From contig NC_090746.1 of NCBI RefSeq assembly GCF_036898095.1, forward strand, positions 58,565,922-58,629,921: a DNA stretch of 64,000 nucleotides, in the 5' to 3' direction. Numbering within the stretch: position 1 is the first letter of the stretch; each line of letters begins with the position of its first letter. Made by a program: the position numbers and the translations under genes. Below are positions 34,191 to 46,466 of this stretch, in pieces. A model generated the notes under the pieces. It was given only the letters and a program-made list of their open reading frames with translations, did no database searches and had not been told where the DNA came from. The stretch is from Palaemon carinicauda. Its lineage: Eukaryota; Arthropoda; Malacostraca; Decapoda; Palaemonidae.

Positions 34191-36281
34191 AGGCCTATGT
34201 CGAATAGTCAAAACATGCTTTTAGTTTGCGTAATCAGAAAAACAAGAAAGGGAGGGGAATATACAGATAAGACCAGGGTTGGTTTTATGATATGGACATT
34301 TGAATAAAATTTCTGTAGATAATGTGTTTCTGAATGAATCTGATCTTTCCGTATGATATTTGAGTATTCTCCGGGGTAAGAGCCCCCCTTTCAGTATAAT
34401 AAGAATGGGGTACCACAGTGCACAATTTGGATTGGGGTAAGCACAGGACAAGTAAAATACAAGAATGATGCCAAATCCAACTACACCCACCTAACCGAAC
34501 TTAGGATGCCTATTCACCCGTACTTTATGGAGGTAGGGCTGGAAGCTGCACCTTTTCATTTCATAATCAGACCTAAGACATTCTATTACTTTAAAAGCCC
34601 TTAATAAACAACTCGAGCCCTTGTGCCAACTCCAATACCTTATCCGCATTCAAAATAAGGTCTTCTTCGTGTAGTGTGTATTCCTCCTCAGCATAAGGAA
34701 GTACAAAATATAAACAAGATTTACTGTATCATAAACTGTAAATTGTTACTTGAAGCTGGTTGCTCTTAAACCAACAAACCCATAGCTTTAATTCAATAGA
34801 TTTTGCAGAGTGAATGTAGTTCATGCAGACAGGGTGATATCTTTCTTATTACTAGCCCAATCGTTTTTCCTTATGGGAAAGATGTTCTTTACTATGATCA
34901 GATATACCATAATATGAAGTTATTTTATCATTTTAAATAATATATTTTACCTTTACCACGGCATTATTTTCTAAGTTCAGCCCGGTCCGAACGCAAGTCA
35001 CGGGTAGCTCCTGCTTAGTTTCCAAACTTTCCCGGTAGATAGAGCCCATGTTGTCACAGGAAAAGAATCGTTCGTTTTTACAATTTAATGCTGTCCTATC
35101 AATATACATTCTTACCCCTCGGTTAAGTTTGTAGTTAGTTGGGACACATCCTTTATAGTGGCATTTGATACTGCCATGATAATTATCATGAATTGTTAGG
35201 TAGGGGAAAGGTCATTATAATGCGCCGTTCGCTGAAGCCACGGCCAAGTTACTCGATCGTAAAATTTACCCCAAGCATTGTTTCCTGCTTGACTATACAG
35301 TAATAACAACCGTTGGGCGGCGCTCTGTTCGCCTATCAGCTTTTGGCGCAAGCCTTTAACAGTTATTGATGTTCAGACTTATGTTTTAGCTAATCCCAAC
35401 AATCTCCATTCTTAACCCCTTGCTAAGTTTGTTAGTTCGTTGGGACACGTCCTGAAATTATGCCGAATACTAATTTATGAATACTAATTTATTATACAGT
35501 ATATACAACCAAAGGTTAGGTTAGCCAACATCTAGTTAAGATGTTTCAGTAGATAAGGCCAGTGTCAAACAAACCACCCAAACTAACCCTTCGTTTCCGT
35601 GCGCTTGTAGGCCTACTTTTGTTGGACGTGTGATTTCAAAATTTTTAATCCCCCCCTCGACCCGAGATTGACCTGCACGAGGTCGATCCTTTCTAACGCT
35701 AAACGCAGTAATGGACAGACGTATTCCGTATAGTTTCTCTTTGAGCGATGGTGTTGAGTTTATTATTTATATAGATCAGCTTGATGCTTTGAAGACAATA
35801 AGGTTTTTAGACCTACGGGACTTTACTCGTGTTACCCCGTAATTTTTTTATTTTTTATCTCGAAAAGGGCTCTTAGGTAATTTTAGGGGTCCCTGTGAAG
35901 GCGCAAGAACCCGAGGATTTAGACTTCAGCGACTAAAAATATTAAGGTAATCCTGAGTAACTTTTTTATTTTTACAATGCGGTTAAGATATAATTTAGAC
36001 TGCTGCCTATAGCTTTTTTTTTTGTGTAGGAGAGAGACTTACGAAGGGGGTCTGGGGACTTGCCCCCAGCTAGGGGTTGGGACCTGGGAACTACTAGGTT
36101 CGATTAGGTTGGGTTTGTGAGGTTTATATGATAGTGACAGTGTTTGGGGGGTCGCATGGGGCCGTTAGGTAATTAGGAAGGTAAGGACACGGCTTGTAGG
36201 TCAGGTTAGGAGGGGAAGTTTGGGTTAGTTGTTGTCTATTTTTCTTGCATTTTGCGACATTCATGCGCCGAATGGTCCTAG
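34191..36281. other. Unassigned sequence with short direct repeats
   Basis: No gene seen. A diverged direct repeat of about 60 bp (CATTCTTA..CCC..TTAAGTTTG..GTTGGGACAC) occurs at about 35105-35160 and 35405-35455. G-rich sequence at 36040-36240 is related to the array at 18120-18450. A 16-bp perfect palindrome, CATGATAATTATCATG, lies near 35176. Confidence 0.5.
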
Positions 36282-36535
36282 TATGTAGATTGTTGAGACA
36301 AGCATTTACAAATTTAGTGAATTCATTTCATTCTGTTAAACTTTCCGTGAAAAACTCGATAGGTGATGATCTTTACTCTATTTTCTGGCGATCGCAACCC
36401 TGTCCTAGTATGTAGTTTGTTGGGAGAAGCATTTACAAAACTAGTGAATTTAATATTTCATTCTGTTATCATTCCCTTGAAAAAGAGCCGATTTCGGACA
36501 TTTTTTACTCTATTTTCGGGCGGTCCAAGGCCTGT
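36282..36535. repeat. Two-copy tandem repeat of about 125 bp
   Basis: Copies at about 36282-36405 and 36406-36535 share CCTAGTATGTAG, AAGCATTTACAAA, ATTTCATTCTGTTA and TTTACTCTATTTTC, with roughly 20% difference by eye. Confidence 0.8.
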
Positions 36536-38333
36536 TCCCTCAAACTACGAGGGCTCCGATTTTGCTTCATATTAAATGATATAGAAAGAGTCAACAGAGC
36601 ACATGTTACGTCCACACTAAACGAGTCATCACTTTACTCGACTCCAAACAATTTTCATTATCATTCAAGTTTCCATAATTTAAAAGTTAAAAACAAAATT
36701 TGGTTCAATTTTCTTGCCCTCAAGGTATCGTTTGAAAACAAAATATGACTGGGAGACCCATAGCCTGACACCTTTCATATGTCATTGGAACTTGGAAAAA
36801 ATCCATGACAAACTCTATTCATCATCAAATGCTCCAGTAAATCATTAATTGTTGATTGATTTTAGTATTTTTTTGTATAATTCACATTAAGAAGATTGAA
36901 TAACAATGAATAAAAGATACAAGTGGTCCTCTGGTTTAAACTTTATTACCAAAAAGTGTTCAAAGTTGCCTAAGCAAGTTATGTAGTCTTTAATCAAAAT
37001 CAAATTAATGAGCTAAGAATTCTAGAATGGCATGGTATGAGTAATGTACTAAATCCTTCAATTTCGATAACTCTTCCCTGACCAAATAACTGCCACTTTA
37101 AGGGGTTATTTTAAGGGCTTGTGAGTCGACCTTAGACAAATAATGACAAGTTTGTAAGATCATGAGTTTTCTTTTAACTTGATTTCCTGAGTTGGCAAGG
37201 GCATGTGTTTTCTTGTATTGTAGCCTTGAAAAAAGGGATTAGCTGTGATAATCTGGTTTCTGATTAAGGCTGCGGAATAGTATTGTGTGACATTGAAAAT
37301 TTTTTTTTTTGATATTTCAACCAGATATTTGCTAAAAAGCTTTCACCAACCTAACCTAATCTGACCTAGGGTGCCAAGTGTTAATCTAAAACGATTCAGA
37401 GCTCAAAGAAATCTTGAAATGCAGTGCACTCTACTCTTTACCAAAGTCTTTGGAGCATTGTTTCGGCCCTTAGCTGGAGCTATACGTACACTTATTTTAG
37501 TCATCTTGACCTCCTTTGTTGCTTTTTTTCTTTTGTCATGCTGTCCAACCTCTTCTAACTTTTACTTCATAGTACGACGACTTGGTTTTACCCAGTTGCA
37601 ACTTAGTACCAAAGGCTTCCCCAGTATTATGTAACTATTATCATTCACGTGAGGTGGCCTAATTTATCTTACATGATGTGTGCAATTGTACCAGAGGCTT
37701 CCCCAATCTCTGTGCCCAGGCCATATAACTACAGGTAGCCTAATTTCTTTTGTATGATATGTGAAATGTATCTGGGACTTGAGTACTAGCCTGTTGCTTT
37801 ATGATTTTGTGCAATTTGACATCGAAATCCTACTTGACAGCAGAATGAATTCACGTCAAAATTCAATGTGTATCTTGAATTGTTTATGCTTATTAACATT
37901 GTTAATTACCCTAGAGGTAAAAGAAGTTTTGCTGCTTACTGGGTCCATCATAATTTTTATATATTTAGTCAATACTGTACCTCTCTTCACGAAAGAATAG
38001 AATCTGCTTACAAAATTTTCATGCTGTGAAACGAGATGCGAATATTTTTCTGACTCACATTGCGAAAAATGTTTCATGATAAGAAAGGTGATTTGCTACT
38101 CAGGCCGAGAATAAAATAGTCACCTATTGAAAAGAAAGAAAAAAATCTGTTGTTCTCACAATAGAAAGTATACCTCTCCCTATAGTTAAGGTAACTATAA
38201 TAGTACAGTACAGTACATATGATACTGTATATTTTGTATATGTACAGTATTGTACTATATGTATTGTATTATTATCCATTTTTTATTGAATTATGTTCTA
38301 ATAACTACTTAATTTACAGGTATTAACATTTAG
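36536..38333. other. Unassigned AT-rich sequence
   Basis: No supported gene. The best open frame (37371-37634) is hydrophobic and low in complexity. CCTAACCTAATC pentamer words occur at 37350-37365. Confidence 0.4.
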
Positions 38334-38359
38334 TTGTTTTGTAACTGAAATACAAACCA

Positions 38360-38520
38360 CGCTATTTACATGGGGTAATTACTTCGGCGTAGCTGAATGA
38401 CGAGCCATAAAAGTTTTAACGAGGGTTTACTACCCCGCCGCCAGTTAGCGGGGGGTAGGGAGGGGTAGCTAGGTACCCCCCCCCCCCCCTTCAAACACAC
38501 CGGTGAATGCTTCACTTTAC
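38360..38520. repeat. DIRS-D 5' inverted terminal repeat
   Basis: Reverse complement of 45441-45600 except at a C-run / GT-run that differs between the arms (C13 here, GT repeat there). It contains GGTAATTACTTCGGCGTAGC. Confidence 0.9.
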
Positions 38521-38607
38521 TTTTGGCTCGGGCAGAGAACAGACCTGTCTGCTCTCTCCCTCGCTTTGACTGCCATATTTAATCTGTTTTTGCTTTTTCT
38601 TTTCCAG

Positions 38608-41600
38608 TGTGTTTGAAGTTGGCCTCTACTACTATGCGTACATGCCCTGGACTTCCCGGCCGCCCTTGTGGGACCTTTATCTCGGCGGTCGACACCGATC
38701 CCCACACCTTATGTCCTCACTGTAGGGGCCAACGGTGTGATAGTGGTAATGTTTGTATAGAATCTAGAGAGTGGTCTACCTCCCAGTGGGAGAGGTTTGC
38801 CCGGCGCGGGAAGAAAAAGTCTAAAAGGGATCTATCTCCTTCAGAGGCTTCTTTGAAGAAAGAAAATTCCAGGACTTCTTATTCCATAGCCCTTTCCTCC
38901 AAAGCTCCCCCTCGAGCGGTATCTTCCGAGAGGCCGGCGAGTGGTAGCATAGACCGTACTGCTGTTGACCGATCCCGGGGTGCGGGAGAGGTAGTCGCCT
39001 CCCATAGCGAGGCGGCTGCCTCTCTTCCCCCGGAGGAGGATTTGAATATGTCTAATCGTGAATTGTTACAGCTTTGGGCTTCCTTGGGGCTGCAGGGTTC
39101 GCCCTCCAAGGAAGCCCTGTTTGACATGATCAAACTTGGTGCAGCTGTCAAACAATCGCCAACTACAGCAGGGATAGATCCTCTGTCTGTGGTTGACGTT
39201 GTTGTGACGGAGACATCTCGTGGGTCTAGTCAAACCCCCGTTCCTGTTGCTGAGGTAGCTGACGGCTTAGATTCCCCCTCCGAACACCTTTCGAGGGAGG
39301 ACCTAAATCCCACGGTCTCTCCTGCCGGTGATTCTCCCCCTCGGGGGAGTTCACTTACAGAGACTCCTCTGCGGAGGCCCCTTGATGGTCAGCCTGCTGA
39401 TCCCACGGCCCCTCGTGGGCGTATAAGGCGGAAGGCTCGTCCTCCCCTTTGCCGTAGAGGCCTTCCTTCCCCTCACAAGGGAGTTAGGAGGCGCCTCTTC
39501 GGTTCGTCGTCACCACAGTCCTCTGCGGAGGAGACGACTCGCCGTTCGCCGATCCTGCCAGCTACCACCTTAGACCTTCGGATGATGGTCATCCTTCGGG
39601 ACACAGTGACCAGTCTTCCTCCAGACCTGCTGACTTGCCGTCACCCTTCGATGTTGCGGATGTGCGTTGCGCGCCACCTGATCCTGCCACTGCGCAGGCA
39701 CCGAGCCCTTCGGGGCTTAAGGGCCTTGAGCGCAAAACCACGCCTCTTGCCCTCAAGCGCCAGGTTCTTCCTGCGCGCCCTCCTGCTGCTGCCGCTGTTC
39801 CTGTCTTAGCGCCACAGCACTCACCTGCGCGCGTGCGCGTCCCTGTTCCTGCTATGCGCCAGGGTTCCCCTGTGCGCCCACATCTTTCTGCGCCCCAGCG
39901 CCCTCCAGCAGTTCCTGTTGCAGCGCGCCAGCGCCCACCTGCGCCCCAGCGTTCCCCGGTTCCTGCCTCGTCGCGCGCAGTTCAAGAGGTTCCTACGCTA
40001 GGGCACAGGCGCTCACAGGTTCCTCTGGACTCGCAGCGCCCGTCTGGAGTTACGCGCGAAGCGTGCCCACTCGCAGTTCCAGTCCCAGCGTTCACGCACT
40101 CGCCAGCGCGCTTCTACATCGCAGCGCGCCGCCCAGGAGGCGCCTAAGCTAGCGCACGGGCACTCACAGGCACTCCAGGGCTCTCCTTCCAGAGCGCGTG
40201 ATCCTGCACGTGTTCCAACCGCGCGCGACACTCCGGTTGCGCGCCCAGTTCCAGTTATCAAGGCGCCCCATGCAACCCTCAAGCGCACACCTGTGTGCCC
40301 TCATCCAACCACGCGTCCCGCTCGCCCACCGCAGCAGCGCACACCAGTGCGTCCACATCCTGATGCGCGCCCATGATCACCTGCATGCTCAGCGCGCCCA
40401 CAGGCTAGTGTGCCTGTCCTTACGGACCAGCGCCATCCCTTCCTCGCGCTATCCTGAACCGGCGCTCTCGCGCCCTCGCCCGGTTCTTCCGGATACGCGT
40501 TCAGGCGCCCCTGTCCTCTCGCCCCTGTCCTCTCTCGCCCTCCAGTGCCGCATCAGGATGCTGCGCGTCCTCGCATCCGGCCGCCTCCCGTTCTGGCTCC
40601 TGCGCGCCTCACACCCCCGCCATCTCCTACGCGCGCCTGCGCCAGCTCCCGCGCGCCCACACCATCTCCTGCGCGCCATCGCTCCCGCGCGCCTGTTACC
40701 TTGCCTACCCGCTACCGCGCCCTCGCGCCCGCTCCACCACCCTCTCTCGCCCACGCCGATGCGCGAGTGCGAGATTCCTGTGTCACGCAATCCTTTTGCG
40801 CGCGACCCTGACCAGGGCCCATCACGCGACCTCCAGCGCGAGCGTCAACAGGCGGATAGGTCTTCGTCTCGTTCCTCTCCCCGCAAGCGCAGACCAGCGC
40901 GCTCGCCGGAGGAGGGACGGTTCCCGGACAGGTCTAAGAACTTTCTAAACCGCTTCGCAGGCGAACCCGCATTTGTCGACTCCTCCAAGGGATCGAACGA
41001 TCCCCTTCCCTCCAGAGGGAGTGTCTGACAGCGCGGCTGTCAGCCAGCAGCCCTGGTTCGGTACCCTGGTCAGAGCTGTTGTACAGGCGAAGAAGTCCGC
41101 CCTCTCCGACATGGGTCACAAATCAGTGGCAGCTTCCTCTCCCCTGAAGAGGAAGAGAGGAGTCTCTCCCATGGAAACACCTCCAAGGCCTATTTTGTCT
41201 CCTCGCAGATCCTTGCGCAAGGCTCCTTCCCTCCCCCAGACTTTCTCTCCCTCCCCGGCGGATGAGGATTACCCATCCTCAGGAGATACGGACGAGCTGG
41301 ACCGTTCCCCCATCGCACCAATGGGGGAAGCTCCGCCTCTCCCTGAAAAGTCTTCTCGTCCAGGGGTGGAAAAGAGCCTGCACCCATCGTTACTCGAGTC
41401 CTGTATCCCGCCCAGGTGGGAACCGAAGGACTCTAAGACGATCCCTAAATTGTCATCAAGGATCAGGCAGGAGCCATCTAGACCTTCCGAGGATGTCCAC
41501 GTGTCCCCCCAGGAAGAGCCACTGGGGACGGGAGACTTCGCTGCCAGTCCTTCAGGAGGAGAGCACCAAGAGTCAGAACATGAATTCTGGCAAGTCCTGA

Positions 41601-42532
41601 CCCTCATGAGGAACCTCAACGGGATCCCAGACCCTGAGATTCCTCCTCGTGAAGGGAAGGACACGGTCTTGGACCGCGTCTACGGCACCCAGAAACCCTC
41701 TAGGGCCAGTGCAGCTTTGCCCTGGTCTCAGGGGATGAAGAGTGCCAGGGATAAGGTCGAGGGCCAGCTCTCTGAGCTTGCCTCCTCCAGCAGATCCAGC
41801 GCCGGTAACAAGCTCCTCCCTCCTCCTTGAGTCCATCAGAGGAGGTACTTTGAGATCCTTGAGGAGTCTTGTTTGGGTCTTCCGATTCATCACTCAGTGG
41901 AAGAACTCACCGGGGGAGTCCCTCTAGAGAGACTCTCCAACCGGCACGTGTCCTACTCAGCTACTGAGATCCTAAGCCAGGAGAAGGTCGCTAAGTGTGC
42001 CATGCAGGCAACTTCGTGGCTTGACATCTGGCTGGGGTCTCTGGGCATCTTGGTGCGGTCTGAGGACCTCTCTAAAGAAAGCACCAGGAAGGCACTGGAG
42101 ACTTTCTTACTCTCAGGCACGCGGACCATCAAGTTTCTGGCCCACCAAGTCTCGAGCTTGTGGGCCAATACGATTCTCAAACGTCGGGACGCTGTGGCTG
42201 AGAGGTTCCACCAGAAGGTTCCCAGTTCGGAGGTCAGCAGGCTCAGACACTCTTCCGTGTTCGGTAAGAGTGTGTTTGAGCCTAAGGACGTGGAGTTTAC
42301 CGCTGAGAGGTGGAGGAAGTCCAACCAAGATTCCCTCATCCATAGGGCCCTGACATCGAGGCCCTACAAACCTCCAGCGGCTCAACAGCCCCGTCCAGCT
42401 AAGGACACGGAGAAGACCACTGCAGCGAAGCCGAAGGTGTCTAAGCCCTTTCCTGCCAAGAGCAGAAGGAGCAAGAAGTCCTCCAGGGGAGGCAAGAACC
42501 CTAGAGGTAACAGCCGAGGCCGTAAACGCTAG
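38608..42532 (+). pseudogene. DIRS-D ORF1, Gag-like (several frameshifts)
   Basis: The first ATG is at 38634, shortly after an acceptor-like CTTTTTCTTTTCCAG (ending 38607). The N-terminus has a Cys cluster (RPCGTF, DPHTLCPHCRG, RCDSGNVC) like ORF1 of C, followed by EWSTSQWERF. The first frame runs to about 39600. A Pro/Ala/Arg-rich middle then passes through several frames (39635-40147, about 40150-40370, 40198-41028). The C-terminal part is in one frame from 40973 to 42532 except for a TGA at 41828-41830 that interrupts LLPPP and VHQRRYFEI, probably a decayed CGA. It ends in a basic tail (SSRGGKNPRGNSRGRKR) like C and A. Confidence 0.8.
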
Positions 42533-42560
42533 GGTTGGCAGTCCCCCTGCATGTCCACCA

Positions 42561-44605
42561 GTGGGGGGATGCCTACAAAGTTGCGCGACAAGGTGGCAGC
42601 AACTCGGGGCAGATGCCTGGACGATTTCCGTGTTTGCTCTTGGTTATCGCGTCCCGTTCGCAGCCCCTCTACCTCCCCTGACAGCGAATCCAGTGTCGTT
42701 GAGCTCTCTTGCCATGGGATCGGCAAGAGGGCAAGTCCTTTGGGCAGAAGTCCAGACCATGTTGAAGAAGGACGCTCTCCAGGAGGTTGTAGACGGGTCC
42801 CCAGGCTTCTACAGTCAACTCTTTCTTGTGAGAAAGGCGTCTGGAGGCTGGAGACCAGTCATCGACCTCTCAACCCTGAACGGGTTTGTCAAGCAGACTC
42901 CGTTCAGTATGGAGACGGCAAACACGGTCAGACTCGCAGTGAGACCACAAGACTTCATGTGTACACTGGACCTGAAGGACGCGAACTTCCAGATCCCAGT
43001 CCATCCGTCTTCATGGAAGTACCTAAGATTTTGCATAGACAACAAGATCTACCAGTTCAAGGTGCTGTGTTTCGGTCTCTCCACAGCCCCTCAGGTGTTC
43101 ACCAGAGTGTTCTCCCTCATCTCTTCGTGGGCTCACAGGATCGGCATCTGTCTCCTTCGTTATCTGGATGACTGGCTGATCCTAGCGGACTCGGAGGCAA
43201 CCCTTCTTTGCCACCGAGACAAGCTCCTCGAAGTTTGCCAGGATCTAGGGATCATGGTAAATCTCGAGAAGTCCTCTCTGCAGCCCTCTCAGAAACTGGA
43301 ATATCTAGGCATGGTCATAGACACCAATCTCCACAAAGCCTTCCCATCAGACGACAGGATAGCAAGGCTGAGGAAGGTCGCGAGACCTTTCCTCAATCGA
43401 GAAGAACTCCCAGCCCAATCGTGGCTACGTCTCCTCGGCCACCTCTCCTCCCTGGCCCGTCTCGTCCCCAACGGTTGCCTCAGAATGAGATCCCTCCAGT
43501 GGCGACTCAAGTCCCGGTGGAATCAAGGTCACGATTCCCCGGACACTTTGATCCCTATGGGTCCTGCGGAACGGACTGACCTCTAGTGGTGGGTGGCGGA
43601 CGAAAACCTACGAAAGGGAGTGGATCTTCTCGTCCTTCCCCCGGATTTGATGTTGTTCTTGGACGCATCAAAGAAAGGGTGGGGGGCCCACGTTCTGAAC
43701 CACAGTACCTCAGGCCTGTGGTCAGAATCAGAAAAGTACCTTCACATAAACCTGCTAGAAATGAAGGCCGTGTTCCTGGCACTTCAGAAGTTCCACCAAG
43801 TCCTGGCGGGCCACTCTGTGGTGGTGATGAGCGACAACACCACGGTGGTGGCTTATATCAATAAGCAGGGAGGTACCTTTTCGGAACAGCTATCCCATCT
43901 TGCAGTAGAGATCCTGAGATGGTCCGAAGTCCACTCGATCTCGCTAGCGGCTCGCTTCATTCCAGGCAAAAGGAATGTGCTCGCCAACAGTCTGAGCAGA
44001 GCGACGCAGATAGTGAGTACCGAGTGGTCTTTGGATCCTCAAGTAGCCAACAAAGTCCTGACTTTGTGGGGTCCCCGACGGTGGATCTGTTCGCTACAGC
44101 GCTGAATTTCAAGCTCCCGCTGTACTGCTCCCCGGTCCCGGACCCCAAGGCTCTCTGGCAGGATGCCTTCCAACAACGGTGGGACAACGTCGATGTGTAC
44201 GCCTTTCCCCCGTTCTGTCTGATGAGGAGGGTGCTCAACAAGACCAGAATATCGGTCAACCTTTCAGTGACCCTGATAGCTCCGCTATGGCATCACGCAG
44301 AATGGCTCCCGGACCTTCTGCAACTCCTCACGGAGGTTCCGAAAGAACTCCCTCCACGTCACGAGCTACTCAAACAACCACACGCCAACATCTTCCACAA
44401 AGCCGTAGCTTCGCTTGGACTTTACGCCTGGAGACTATCCAGCATCTCCTCACTGAGAGAGGATTTTTGCAACAAGTTGCGAACAGGATGTCTGGTCACC
44501 TGCGCAAGTCATCCACAGGGGTCTACCAGGCGAAGTGGCGAGTCTTCTGTGGTTGGTGTCGTAGAAGGGGTATCTCTCCCCTCGATGCCACTATTTCAGC
44601 AATAG
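42561..44605 (+). pseudogene. DIRS-D RT - RNase H - methyltransferase-like polyprotein (two lesions)
   Basis: 42561-43586 is RT: GFYSQLFLVRKASGGWRPVI, catalytic Asp137 in CTLDLKDANF, CFGLSTAP and YLDDW at 201-205. A single TAG at 43584-43586 interrupts an otherwise continuous frame into RNase H (43593-44105), with FLDASKKGW, INLLEMKAV, MSDNTTV and LANSLSR. In the last box Asn replaces the usual Asp. A 1-bp loss near 44080 moves the C-terminal domain to the frame ending at 44605, with VDLFATALN, YAFPPF and APLWHHAEW. Without those two changes it would be a full-length polyprotein; as it stands it is inactive. Confidence 0.85.
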
Positions 44606-44890
44606 CGGAGTTCCTCGTGTATTTGCGGGAGGAAATGCGCCTCTCAGTCTCGGCAGTGAAAGGCTATCGCTCAGCCTTAAGTCTTGCCTTCAGGCTTAAA
44701 GGAATGGACATGTCAGGGGCATAGCTACGTCCCTGGCCTTCAAGAAAAATTATTCAGTGACGCAGGTCCTTCAAGCTGGGGTGTTGAAGCGTCAGACCAC
44801 CTTCACGGCCCACTACTTGCAAGACGTGACACACAGGAGGCTCGAAACGTTCTCTATCGGCCCTGTGGTGGCTGCACAACAGCTGGTCTA
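44380..44890 (+). pseudogene. DIRS-D tyrosine recombinase, centre deleted
   Basis: The core-binding region is intact (VYQAKWRVFCGWC, AIAEFLVYLRE, SAVKGYRSAL). At about 44715 the sequence then jumps to the end of the catalytic domain in another frame, reading VRGIATSLAFKKN, TFTAHYLQDV and GPVVAAQQLV. Box I Arg and the box II His are missing, while the second Arg and the nucleophile Tyr remain. Compared with C, roughly 130 residues are lost. This is a simple internal deletion, so the copy cannot supply recombinase. Confidence 0.8.
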
Positions 44891-45287
44891 ACCTCAGGCT
44901 CCTTAATGGACAAGTAGCAGAAGGTTGAGGGCATTGTTACCCGGTTACCCTGGGTTCTCTGCACAGCTGACCTCGAACCTCTGCAGGTAAGCCATGCTCC
45001 CTTGTGTTCCTAGTATTAAATGTAATACTGTCATGTCCCCATACCCTGACGAGGTGGTATTGGGAGAATCCTAGCCTAGATTTCCATCTGAAGAACTCCA
45101 GGTCAACTTCCTAGGATGAGTCACTTCTCACCTTCACACACAGCTTATGTAGGCTGCAGCAGTTTCACAGCATGCCAGCGAGGAGAAGGGACCCCTTATT
45201 TATTGAGTACTTACACACTCGAATTTGGGGTCCCCGGGCAAGCCAAAGCCAGTATGGCAGGGACTTACCTCCCTTCCTAAGGGTTGA

Positions 45288-45395
45288 GTCACCCCATGTA
45301 AATAGCGTGGTTTGTATTTCAGTTACGGAACAAATGACAAATTCGTAGATAATTTGTATTTTTCCTAACTATACAAACCTTAGCTATTTACACAC
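45288..45395. repeat. DIRS-D internal complementary region
   Basis: CCCCATGTAAATAGCGTGG to TTCAGTTACG is the complement of the 5' end. It is followed by AATTCGTAGATAATTTGT to TTAGCTATTTAC, the complement of the 3' end. Confidence 0.88.
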
Positions 45396-45440
45396 ATTTG
45401 CCCGCCAGCCCTGTCCCCCGGGATAAGTCCTACCTCTTAA

Positions 45441-45600
45441 GTAAAGTGAACCATTCACCGGTGTGTGTGTGTGTGTGGGGGGGTTAGCTAGCTACCCCTC
45501 CCTACCCCCCGCTAACTAGCGGCGGGGTAGTAAACCCTCGTTAAAACTTTTATGGCTCGTCATTCAGCTACGCCGAAGTAATTACCCCATGTAAATAGCT
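45441..45600. repeat. DIRS-D 3' inverted terminal repeat
   Basis: Inverted partner of 38360-38520, with a GT microsatellite in place of the C-run. Confidence 0.9.
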
Positions 45601-45656
45601 AAGGTTTGTATAGTTGGGAAAAATACAAATTACAGTATCTACGAATTTTGTCATTT

Positions 45657-46466
45657 TAGGTATATTGAATGGTTCAAATGTATTTGGCTGTACAGTATTT
45701 CATTGTGGTTATACTGTAGCTTTATTATGAAATTTAATTTGGTGTTTTTGTAGGGTTTGGAACGAATTAGGCGATTTACATGTGAAATGTGACTCATAAC
45801 ACTAAATTTTCATGAAGAGGAAGCCACTCCATAACAAATTAATTTAGTCTTGTGATGCCTTACTGTACATATGTATGGGTAGGAAATGTCCTTGGAAGTT
45901 GTGGTAGCAATAAATAGGATTCGAAACTTGACACAGTAACACAAAATTTCAAAGAGCCAAAGTAGGCATGTACTGTCATACCCCACCTCATGACGTTAAT
46001 TGGTTCCAGGAGACTTGCTGTTAATCAACTTCTGATAGGTCAAAAGTTCCCTTTATTAGTGATGTATATGTTCTCTTAAATGACACAATTCTAGCCAAAA
46101 GATTTGCGTGAAAATAGTTTTTTTTTTTTTGTTATTTCAGGATGTTTGCCTTTGGTATTATTCCACTGTAAACATTGCCAAATACAGTTTGGAGTCTGAA
46201 CCCAGTTACACTTTCCTGCAAATAACAAACCCAAATCTTGTAAAAAGCTTTCAAACCAAATAGCTTGCATCCAATGTCCCTTCAAAACAACTATCCATAA
46301 CTATGCCATCATCTTAAGATACTATAATCTTCACACCCTTAGATCTCAAATATCTAACAGGCTCTCTAAGAACTTTGGTAAAGATGTACCACACTTCAGA
46401 AAATACCGAAAGATAATCCATTATAAACAAAGGAAGTTTTAAATTTTCCCCCAATGAGAAAACAGA
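45657..46466. other. Unassigned spacer between D and E
   Basis: AT-rich. I see no gene or element that I can support. Confidence 0.4.

Larger units (their letters stand above)
38334..45656 (+). mobile_element. DIRS-type retrotransposon copy D (7.3 kb, second family, GC-rich)
   Basis: ITRs 38360-38520 and 45441-45600, ICR 45288-45395, ORF1, RT/RNase H/methyltransferase-like and YR are all recognisable, so the plan equals that of C although the sequence family differs. Coding regions are strikingly GC- and CpG-rich against AT-rich flanks. Decay includes frameshifts in ORF1, two in-frame nonsense codons, a 1-bp loss in the RT polyprotein and deletion of the centre of the recombinase. It is related to E at the ITRs and in RT and YR. 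Confidence 0.9.

Noticed and set aside
35176..35191. Perfect 16-bp palindrome CATGATAATTATCATG
   Set aside because: Expected occasionally in AT-rich DNA; no conserved context or second copy seen.
37371..37634. 87-codon hydrophobic open frame
   Set aside because: Low-complexity, no recognisable domain, no splice or promoter context.
46091..46285. 64-codon minus-strand frame with WFESFLQDLG
   Set aside because: Looks mildly protein-like but ends in a poly-Lys artefact of an A-run; I could not link it to a family.
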